Shown: positions 57,668 to 64,000 of the stretch, one piece after another
Layout: each line of letters begins with the position of its first letter
How positions within the stretch are numbered: position 1 is the stretch's first letter
Assembly: GCF_001698225.1 (NCBI RefSeq)
Contig: NZ_CP016594.1
Location: forward strand, 4,154,001 to 4,218,000
Direction: 5' to 3'
DNA length: 64,000 nucleotides
From: Gordonia terrae
GTDB lineage: Bacteria > Actinomycetota > Actinomycetes > Mycobacteriales > Mycobacteriaceae
Translations under genes and position numbers: made by a program
Notes under the pieces: generated by a model
What the model was told of the DNA's origin: nothing
Databases searched by the model: none
Seen by the model: only the letters and a program-made list of their open reading frames with translations

Positions 57668-58420
57668 TCAGTTGCCCGGAACGGGCGGATCGGCGGGGGC
57701 GGGTTGCTCGGCGGGCGGATTGCCGGGAATCGGTTGTTCGCCGGCCGGTGCACCGTTGCCGGGACTGTCGGCATCGAGATTCGATCCCGTGCTGCTGATC
57801 GCTGTGATCAGCCAGTTCTGGCTCTTGTCGAGGGTCACCCGATAGGTTGCCGTCGACTCGATCCCCGAGGGCGCCTGCACGTTCTTCGTCTGCACGTTGA
57901 CGAAAGCGACGACCTGGTAGGTGTTGCCGTCGACCGATTCGACCTTGGCCGCGATCGGCTGCGCGGTCGACGACCACTGCAGCGGCCGGAGCAGTTGTTC
58001 CATCTGGGTCGACGCCCGTCGGAGCCGTTCGGAGAGCTCCGGTGATGTGCCCTTGGTGAGCAGGGTCCGCCACTCATCGGGGTTCTCGAAGCTCATGTCG
58101 GCGGCACCGGTGGCGTAGTCGAGCGCCACCTTCTCGGCCGCAGCATCGTCGGCGGCGGCCGCGTTCAACCGGTCGACCTCGCTGGAGGCGCTGGACCACT
58201 GCCACCCCAGCAATGCCATCGCTCCGACGACGAGCACAGCGACGGCGCCGATCAGGATTGATCGCAACGACACCGAGGCGGTGCTCAGTCGCCCGCGCTT
58301 CGTGGGTTCAGCGCGGTCCGCCGCCGAGTCGCCCGATGCTGCCGTTGCCGTTTCGGTATCCGCCGAGGCCGAGTTCTCGTCGGCGTCGGTCTCGGTGTCC
58401 GTGGTGATGGTCTTCGTCAT
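57668..58420 (-). CDS. Mce-associated membrane protein
   Basis: A 250-residue Mas-type protein. It has a disordered, acidic/Thr-rich N-terminus (~50 residues) and one membrane segment (ILIGAVAVLVVGAMALLGW, ~55-73). An extracytoplasmic domain follows (VALDYATGAADMSFENPDEW, then VVAFVNVQTKNVQ, YRVTLDKSQNWLITAI), and the tail is Pro/Gly-rich. Mas proteins are thought to stabilise Mce complexes. The ATG at 58420 has AGGAGACC upstream and overlaps the end of a possible 34-codon ORF. Confidence 0.85.
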   Translation of the reverse strand: MTKTITTDTETDADENSASADTETATAASGDSAADRAEPTKRGRLSTASVSLRSILIGAVAVLVVGAMALLGWQWSSASSEVDRLNAAAADDAAAEKVALDYATGAADMSFENPDEWRTLLTKGTSPELSERLRRASTQMEQLLRPLQWSSTAQPIAAKVESVDGNTYQVVAFVNVQTKNVQAPSGIESTATYRVTLDKSQNWLITAISSTGSNLDADSPGNGAPAGEQPIPGNPPAEQPAPADPPVPGN

Positions 58421-58521
58421 CGCCGGTCTCCTGTCTGTGTCTGCTGGTCGATCTGTGCCGGAGCGCTCGGTGCGCTCGCTGCGGAATCCCGCGTCGTCGT
58501 GCGGGTGTCGGTCACCGTCAC
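58417..58521 (-). CDS. possible 34-residue ORF between mceF and the Mas gene
   Basis: A GTG at 58521 overlaps the mceF stop as GTGA. The frame then runs 34 codons without a stop to a TGA that overlaps the Mas start as ATGA. The product would be Thr/Ala/Gln-rich (VTVTDTRTTTRDSAAS at the start), hydrophilic and disordered. It could be a coupling ORF that keeps ribosomes moving, or a small protein. Part of it (around 58464-58486) resembles a repetitive GCAGCGAGCGC element, which argues for caution. Confidence 0.35.
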   Translation of the reverse strand: MTVTDTRTTTRDSAASAPSAPAQIDQQTQTGDRR

Positions 58522-59471
58522 CCCCCGGCCGGGATGCGGATCTCCACAGCCCCGGAATCGGTTGCGTTGATCAGGTTGTCCAAAACCCGGCCGACATCGA
58601 CGGTCCGCAGCGACGCCGCACCCGAGCGGGTGGCCGGCAGCAGGTTCTCACCGATGATCTTGAGGTCCGCGCCGCTGTCGTCGAGGAATTTCTGCAGAGC
58701 CGCGACCAGCGGCGTCGCCCCCTGAGTGATACCGGTGTACATCGGCCCACTCCAGTCGATGGCGTCCTTGACGCCCGACTCGAGTTCGGCGAATCCCACT
58801 CCGAAACCGGCTATGTGCGGAGTCGTCGCCCGCAGCAGCCCGGGTATCGGCTGCGACCGCATGAGCAGCGGTTGCATGGTCGCCAGCAGAGTGGTGAGTT
58901 CGTCTGCGCGCGCGGTGAACTCCGCAGCCAGCAGCCGTCCGGCTTTGTTGAGGTCCTCGATGACCTCGATGCCGTCGGGCAGCCCCATGTCGAGTTCGGC
59001 GAACACACGCTGGACCTTGTCGGGGTCGGTCTGTCCGAGCACCTCGGTCACCTGTTCGGACAGATCCTTGAACGTGGCGGCGTTGGAGACGTTCTCGCCG
59101 TCGATGTAGGCGTTGTCGGACAGGTACGGGCCCTCTGCGGTGGTGGGCATCACCGCGACATAGGCCTCGCCGAGCGCCGACAGGTTGTCGACGCGGAAGT
59201 TGCTCTCGACCGGAATGTTCTCCGTGTCGTCGTAGTTCCAGGTGATCTCGGCGCCGCGTGAGGATTGCGAGATCTCGGTCACGTGACCGATCTCGATGCC
59301 GCGGAGCAGAACTCGGGAACCGACGAGGATGCCGTTCGTGTCCGCCACCGTGATGGTCGCGTGCCTGGCCGACGGCGAGTTCACGTGTAGTCCGACGCTC
59401 AGGATGTAGGCGATGGACAACCCGGCGATGGCGAGCATCGCCACCACCGAAACTCGTGTCTTGGTGATCAC
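58518..59471 (-). CDS. mceF: Mce family protein MceF
   Basis: A 317-residue protein with an N-terminal membrane segment (VSVVAMLAIAGLSIAYIL), the MCE/MlaD domain (residues ~37-115, ITVADTNGILVGSRVLLRGIEIG) and a helical C-terminal part. Six different Mce proteins are thought to form the periplasm-spanning lipid channel. The start is GTG at 59471, overlapping the mceE stop as GTGA. The last of the six Mce genes. Confidence 0.92.
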   Translation of the reverse strand: MITKTRVSVVAMLAIAGLSIAYILSVGLHVNSPSARHATITVADTNGILVGSRVLLRGIEIGHVTEISQSSRGAEITWNYDDTENIPVESNFRVDNLSALGEAYVAVMPTTAEGPYLSDNAYIDGENVSNAATFKDLSEQVTEVLGQTDPDKVQRVFAELDMGLPDGIEVIEDLNKAGRLLAAEFTARADELTTLLATMQPLLMRSQPIPGLLRATTPHIAGFGVGFAELESGVKDAIDWSGPMYTGITQGATPLVAALQKFLDDSGADLKIIGENLLPATRSGAASLRTVDVGRVLDNLINATDSGAVEIRIPAGG

Positions 59472-60481
59472 TTGATCGCTCCCAACATCCGCAGCAGCAT
59501 CTTCGTGTCGCCGAGCAACTCCGTCTTGCCTGCCGCCTGAACCGACGGGGTCGCAACCGAGGCGATGTTCACCGATGGCCTCTTCGCGAACGGAATCAGC
59601 GTGTCCTCCAAGAACTCGGCCATGGCGGCGCCGGTCGCAGGAGCCTGGTCCCACATCCCACGCCCGGCCTCGGCGGCGTCAGCCGCCGAGTTCAGCAGGG
59701 GCACGAGGAACAGACCGCCGGTGAACACCGACCCGACGGAGGGCAGCAGCGTGCTGATGTGGGCCACCAACGATTTCGACACGGTCTTCCAGTAGTGCTC
59801 GCCCTGCTCGGAGAACACGTGCTCGATCTGTTGCCGGCTGTCGGAGAACGACCCCGACACCGCGTTCAGGCTGTTGAGCATGCGGTCGAGTTGCGCGGTG
59901 TTGCGGGACAGGTCGTCGAGATCCTTCGAGACCGTGGTCGCGATCGACCGCACATTCTTGATCGGCGGCATGGTGCGATTCAGTGTCGCCATCGTGTCCT
60001 GGACCTTCTGAATGCTGCCGCCGTTGATGAAATAGGCGAGAACGGCAATGGTGTCCTCGAGGGGCGGCGGAGACGTCGTACGGTCAAGCGGGATCACGCT
60101 GCCGTCCCGCAGCAACTCACCACCGCCTTCGGTCGGCGGCTCGAGCGCCAGGTAGGTGTCGCCGAGTGGCGTGTTCTGCCGGATGATCGCCGAGGAGTCG
60201 GCGGGGACCGGGCGATCGTCGGTCAGTCCGACCACCACGTCGACACCTTCGTCGGTGGTCTCGGTGTGGTTCACGCGGCCGACCTGGAGCCCGTTCATCA
60301 TCACATCGGCGCCGTCCGGCAGGTTGAGCACGCTCGCGAACTGCAGTGTGACCTCATAGTCGAGCGGGACACTGCTCTTCACCGACGGCAGCCGGTTCGG
60401 ACTCAACGCCGAGCACCCGGTGAGTCCGATCACCGCTACGAGCACCGCGGCCAGGCCCAGTGCGGTTCGTCTTCCGATCAT
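59468..60481 (-). CDS. mceE: Mce family lipoprotein MceE
   Basis: A 337-residue Mce protein with a lipoprotein signal (LVAVIGLTGC, Cys23), as is typical of MceE/LprK. The MCE domain (YEVTLQFASVLNLPDGADVMMNGLQVG) is at about residues 41-118, followed by helical regions. The ATG at 60481 overlaps the mceD stop by 4 bases. It should be anchored at the outer face of the plasma membrane as part of the Mce lipid import complex. Confidence 0.93.
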   Translation of the reverse strand: MIGRRTALGLAAVLVAVIGLTGCSALSPNRLPSVKSSVPLDYEVTLQFASVLNLPDGADVMMNGLQVGRVNHTETTDEGVDVVVGLTDDRPVPADSSAIIRQNTPLGDTYLALEPPTEGGGELLRDGSVIPLDRTTSPPPLEDTIAVLAYFINGGSIQKVQDTMATLNRTMPPIKNVRSIATTVSKDLDDLSRNTAQLDRMLNSLNAVSGSFSDSRQQIEHVFSEQGEHYWKTVSKSLVAHISTLLPSVGSVFTGGLFLVPLLNSAADAAEAGRGMWDQAPATGAAMAEFLEDTLIPFAKRPSVNIASVATPSVQAAGKTELLGDTKMLLRMLGAIK

Positions 60482-61539
60482 TTCTGGAGACCCGCCTTCT
60501 GCAACAGGATGGACAGTGCATTGACCGGCGCCGACTGTCCGCCGCCCACATCGATCTTCGGCGCGACATACGGAATCGAGAGCGCACCGGAGGACGATTC
60601 CTGCTGGCGCATGGCAGCGGCGACCGACGGCGTCATGGACACGAGTTGGCCGAGTTCGGGTGCACGCTGGGCGCCGTAGGCGATGATGTCTTCGACCGGA
60701 CCGTGTAGCAGCGGCCACAGGATGTCCTCCCCGTAGTTCCGCTGGATGTCGTACATCAGCGCGATCGTCCAGCCGATTCCCCGGCAGAACCTCGCGACGT
60801 CGTAGAACAGGGTCGTCCCGAGCTGCGTGACCGAGGGCATCTGGTTCATGATCGACATGATCTGATCCCAGTTCTTCACTGCGTCGTCGGTCAGCGGCGC
60901 CATGTCGCGGATCGACGAACCGATGTCGGCGACGAACGCGTCCGGATTCTGCGCCGCGCGGGCGGCGTTCTCGAACATCCGCGACGCCTGCGGACCGGTC
61001 CCGGCGAACGCCCGGTCCGCACCGTCGAGGGCGGTCTCCAGGTCGTCGCCGCCGTTGTCGGACAATGACTTCAAGAAGTCCGCCGCAGAAGCGGCAACCT
61101 CCGAGATGCTCTTCGGGGTGAACGAGTTCTCCACGCCGATGCATCGCCCTTCCGCCAGGGCAGGGCCGCCTGCATAGTTGCCCACCAACTCCAGACTGCG
61201 GTCGGCCAGTAGCGACTTGGATCTGGTCACAGCCTTGACGTCGGCGGGATAGCTGCGCCCAGGGTCCAGCGAGAACGTGACCCGTACGTGGTCACCTCGA
61301 CTCTCGATCCGGTCGATCGCTCCGACGCGAATACCCATCTGGGTGACCGGGTTTCCCTCATACAGGCCGATCGTGTCGGTGACATCGACGCAGAATCCGT
61401 CGCCGCCGGGCGCGCCGTCGTCGACGCCGGTGGCGCCTGCCGACGTCAATCCGATCGTGGTGATCACGCCGAGCAACACCACCACGGTCCCCAACGCGAT
61501 GGCCAGGCGCCGTTTCGAGGAGCCAACGATCTCTCGCAT
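60478..61539 (-). CDS. mceD: Mce family protein MceD
   Basis: A 353-residue Mce protein with an N-terminal membrane segment (LAIALGTVVVLLGVITTIGL) and the MCE domain at about residues 50-125 (VDVTDTIGLYEGNPVTQMGIRVG), then a long helical C-terminal region. The ATG at 61539 shares one base with the mceC stop (TGATG). Confidence 0.92.
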   Translation of the reverse strand: MREIVGSSKRRLAIALGTVVVLLGVITTIGLTSAGATGVDDGAPGGDGFCVDVTDTIGLYEGNPVTQMGIRVGAIDRIESRGDHVRVTFSLDPGRSYPADVKAVTRSKSLLADRSLELVGNYAGGPALAEGRCIGVENSFTPKSISEVAASAADFLKSLSDNGGDDLETALDGADRAFAGTGPQASRMFENAARAAQNPDAFVADIGSSIRDMAPLTDDAVKNWDQIMSIMNQMPSVTQLGTTLFYDVARFCRGIGWTIALMYDIQRNYGEDILWPLLHGPVEDIIAYGAQRAPELGQLVSMTPSVAAAMRQQESSSGALSIPYVAPKIDVGGGQSAPVNALSILLQKAGLQK

Positions 61540-62531
61540 CAGCAGTTCCTTCCGGGAATGGGGATGCACACGTCCTCGGTCCACAGGGTGCCGCCGCCGA
61601 CCTGACGCATCCCTTCGGGAGTGATCCACTGCGCCAGCTTCTTCCGAGTGGCGACCAGCCCGTCGATGGCCGGGCCGAGCTGCTGCTGCAGCCGGATGAT
61701 GGTGTCTTTCATCTGGTTCACGTGACTGGAGACCAGTTCGCTGTGGTTGAGGTAGAACCGCATGAACGGAGCCAACTTCATGAGGACGTTCGCGAACAGC
61801 TTGTAGGCGTAGTTGAAGCCCGCGGAGTTGACGTGGTAGGTGCTCACCACGATGTCGATCTTGCGGATCAGCTCGAAGACGAACTCACGGTTCCCGTTGA
61901 ACGTCTGCAGGTACTCCGCGGCGAGCGAGGCGATGTCGTGAACCTGGCCGCGTTGCCTGTCGAACACAGCGGTGACCGACTCGAGACCGTTCACGATGGA
62001 GCGCAGCGAGGTGTCGTTCCCATCGAGTGCGCCGGCGACCTGGTCGAGGTTGGCATTGACCTCTCGGGTGTCGACCGTGTCGGTGGTACTCGGCACGGCC
62101 TGGATCACATCGCCGATCGAGTAGGGAACGGTCACCCGGCCGGCCGGGATCGGGCCGCTGAGCTCCTCACGCCCGAGCGGGATCATCGTGATCGCGTATC
62201 CGCCCACCGGCGTGAGCATCCGGACTTCCATCTTCGTCTGGTCACCGACGAACGTCTCGGCATCGATGCGCGCGGTGACCTTCACCCGATCGGGTTGGAG
62301 TGCGACGTCGGACACCTTGCCGATGCTGATGCCCGCGACGCGCACGTCCTGTCCGGACTCGATCGCCGAGGCGTCGGTGACCTCGAAGGTGATCGTCTTC
62401 TGGCCCGGCGGACGCAGATAGATGATCGCGAGAGTGCCGAGGAGGGCCGCCACCACGACCAGGACGATCACGCCGAGCACGCCGTCGTGGGAGGTGAATC
62501 TGCGTATCCCCTTCTGGTTCATCGATTGCAC
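61539..62531 (-). CDS. mceC: Mce family protein MceC
   Basis: A 330-residue Mce protein: membrane segment at ~18-39 (VLGVIVLVVVAALLGTLAIIYL), MCE domain at ~46-122 (ITFEVTDASAIESGQDVRVAGISIG), helical C-terminal part. The start is taken as GTG at 62531 because GAGG lies 7 bases upstream; an ATG three codons later would overlap the mceB stop as ATGA and is also possible. Confidence 0.92.
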   Translation of the reverse strand: MQSMNQKGIRRFTSHDGVLGVIVLVVVAALLGTLAIIYLRPPGQKTITFEVTDASAIESGQDVRVAGISIGKVSDVALQPDRVKVTARIDAETFVGDQTKMEVRMLTPVGGYAITMIPLGREELSGPIPAGRVTVPYSIGDVIQAVPSTTDTVDTREVNANLDQVAGALDGNDTSLRSIVNGLESVTAVFDRQRGQVHDIASLAAEYLQTFNGNREFVFELIRKIDIVVSTYHVNSAGFNYAYKLFANVLMKLAPFMRFYLNHSELVSSHVNQMKDTIIRLQQQLGPAIDGLVATRKKLAQWITPEGMRQVGGGTLWTEDVCIPIPGRNC

Positions 62532-63526
62532 AGGACCACCTCGCTACCGGTCATCAGGATTCGCACGTCGGAGGGAATGTGCGCGCGACCTTTCGCGCAC
62601 TGCTTGCTGAACGAGGCATGCGTGTCGATGCCTCGCAGACCTGCAAGCGCATTGGGCATCAGCTGGAAGGACTTCAGCGCTTCCTGCATGGACGAGAACG
62701 TGGTCTTGAGGAATACGTCGACATCGAATTCCTCGTTCACACCGAGCGCCACCAGAAGCCTCTCGATCGGTTCGAAGAGTGCGGGTCCGGCGCTGGCGGT
62801 GACCGCGAACTCATCCAGAACCGTCATGGCGTTGCTGATCGGCAGATCGACCGCTTCCAGAAAACCCATGACCTGTGGCGACCGACCGCCCATCGTGTCG
62901 GCGATACGAGCCAGATTCGACGTCAGGGTGGAGATGAGCTGCTGCCGATTCTCGGCAAACCGCGCCAGCTTCTGGGTGCTGTCCAGCATCGGGCCGAGGC
63001 CGCTGCCGTCACCCTGGAGCAGGGCGATGGCGTTCTCGCTGAACTGATTGACCTCGTCGGCGTTCATCGTCGTCAGAACCGGTTGGAGTCCGTTGAACAG
63101 TGACGTGATGTCGAAGGACGGAACCGTCTGTGCGGTCGTCGCGTGACTCACCATGGTCCCGGGCGTCTTGCCGGGTTGCAGGTCGAGATACCGCACTCCG
63201 GTCAGATTCTGGTACTTGATCGCCAGGGTCGACGTCGACGTCAGCTTCTGGCTGTCGTCCATGGTGAACTCGACCCGCGCATAGGGGGACCCGTCGTCGT
63301 TGCGTTCGAGGTCGACCGACACGATCTTGCCGATCCGCTTCCCGCGGAATCGGACGTCGCCGTTGTCGTGGAGACCCGACGCATCGGTGAAGTCGGCGCG
63401 GTAGGTCACCACGCTGGCGTCGACCGGGTTCCGCATGGCGTTCACGACGAGCACGAACAACATGACGGTCACCGCAGCGACCACCGCGACCTTTGCCCCG
63501 GCGACAACTGTGCTGCGAGATGCCAT
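62519..63526 (-). CDS. mceB: Mce family protein MceB
   Basis: A 335-residue Mce protein: membrane segment at ~11-30 (AKVAVVAAVTVMLFVLVVNA), MCE domain at ~40-118 (YRADFTDASGLHDNGDVRFRGKRIG), helical region, and a Cys-containing C-terminus. One base separates it from the mceA stop. Confidence 0.92.
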   Translation of the reverse strand: MASRSTVVAGAKVAVVAAVTVMLFVLVVNAMRNPVDASVVTYRADFTDASGLHDNGDVRFRGKRIGKIVSVDLERNDDGSPYARVEFTMDDSQKLTSTSTLAIKYQNLTGVRYLDLQPGKTPGTMVSHATTAQTVPSFDITSLFNGLQPVLTTMNADEVNQFSENAIALLQGDGSGLGPMLDSTQKLARFAENRQQLISTLTSNLARIADTMGGRSPQVMGFLEAVDLPISNAMTVLDEFAVTASAGPALFEPIERLLVALGVNEEFDVDVFLKTTFSSMQEALKSFQLMPNALAGLRGIDTHASFSKQCAKGRAHIPSDVRILMTGSEVVLCNR

Positions 63527-63527
63527 C

Positions 63528-64000
63528 TCAGTTACCTCCCGCGCGTCGACCGTCGATGGACTTCATACGTTCCAGCGGACCCGAGACGGCCGGCACGCTG
63601 TCGAGGAGGAGGCGCAGCTGCAGCGTCTTGCTTGCATCGTCGCCCGTGAAACTGTTGCGCAACTGCTCGATTGCCTTTCGTGTCTTCGCCATCGACGCAC
63701 CCCCGCCGATCATCTGCGGTACCGGGTCGATCAGATATTTGAACGAGGTGACCAGGGGCGTCAGGTCGGCCGAGTGGGAAGCCAGCAGCGTTCCCGCCGC
63801 ACCGAACAATCCGCCGGAGGCGACTTCCAGCGATCGGTTCATGAGATCGTGGTACGCCTCGTCCACTCCTCGCGAACCGTCGGGCATCTTGTTGAAGACG
63901 CTGCCGGTGATCGCGTCGAGAGCCTTCATCGCCTCACGGTTGAATCCCGGGAATGCCTCGGCAAGGTCGTTCATCTCGCGCAGCAGCGTGCTGGGCAGGT
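63528..64000 (-). CDS. mceA: Mce family protein MceA, C-terminal part
   Basis: The reading frame stays open to the right edge of the window, so at least 156 C-terminal residues are present and the N-terminal MCE domain is outside. The helical region, ending EQLRNSFTGDDASKTLQLRLL and the tail RRAGGN, fits the C-terminal half of MceA. Its position as first Mce gene before mceB supports the call. The YrbE permease genes should lie beyond the window. Confidence 0.85.
   Translation of the reverse strand, partial: LPSTLLREMNDLAEAFPGFNREAMKALDAITGSVFNKMPDGSRGVDEAYHDLMNRSLEVASGGLFGAAGTLLASHSADLTPLVTSFKYLIDPVPQMIGGGASMAKTRKAIEQLRNSFTGDDASKTLQLRLLLDSVPAVSGPLERMKSIDGRRAGGN

Noticed and set aside
60482..61144. 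N-terminal extension of the mceE frame
   Set aside because: It is inside mceD; the ATG at 60481 gives a proper lipoprotein signal peptide and the usual 4-base overlap.

Overview
The window is high-GC actinobacterial DNA, most likely from a mycolic-acid-containing genus of the Mycobacteriales. Gordonia is my best guess, an inference from several signs together: an mce lipid-import operon, a 13E12/DUF222-HNH gene, a ugpAEBC transporter in the mycobacterial order, a narGHJI-narK cluster, a PapA-like acyltransferase, and a split ribosomal spc operon. I see no tRNA, rRNA, CRISPR array or insertion sequence.

Layout, left to right. Positions 1-1019 hold the 3' end of dtd and then fdhD. 988-5447 (minus) is a glycerophosphodiester/glycerol-3-phosphate-type ABC importer in the order ugpA-ugpE-ugpB-ugpC. 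5545-8767 (minus) holds a phosphatidylglycerol aminoacyl-transferase-like membrane protein and an unknown protein. 8948-13630 has an HNH/DUF222 gene, a TetR regulator diverging from a membrane protein, and a secreted TAP-like hydrolase. 13674-19283 (minus) is the distal half of the ribosomal spc operon (rpsH-rplF-rplR-rpsE-rpmD-rplO, a strong terminator, then secY-adk-map). 19555-29405 (plus) has a lipoprotein sugar dehydrogenase, a cupin, and the complete respiratory nitrate reductase operon narGHJI with the transporter narK. 29475-32026 has an MFS exporter divergent from a MarR regulator, and a DUF4262 protein.

32165-45828 (plus) is a Wzx/Wzy-type exopolysaccharide locus. It holds a polymerase/ligase, three glycosyltransferases, a flippase, a membrane-anchored glycoside hydrolase, a Wzz-like protein with a degenerate ATPase-like domain, a condensation-type acyltransferase, a secreted lipase and the initiating polyprenyl-phosphate sugar-phosphate transferase. 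Together these could make a secreted, possibly acylated polysaccharide.

45844-56442 contains a small membrane protein, a TetR regulator, and a minus-strand catabolic cluster. The cluster encodes two thiolase-fold proteins lacking the usual cysteine, a DUF35 Zn-ribbon/OB protein, an NTF2-fold protein, an aldehyde dehydrogenase, a double-length class III CoA transferase, a GNAT protein and a ferredoxin-type reductase. The set suggests CoA-dependent degradation of a branched or cyclic acid with a retro-aldol cleavage; the substrate is unknown. 56552-64000 (minus) is an mce operon from mceA (cut by the window end) through mceF, a possible 34-residue ORF, an Mce-associated protein and the MceG ATPase, closed by a hairpin terminator. 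The catabolic cluster and the polysaccharide locus are the most promising places for undescribed biology.
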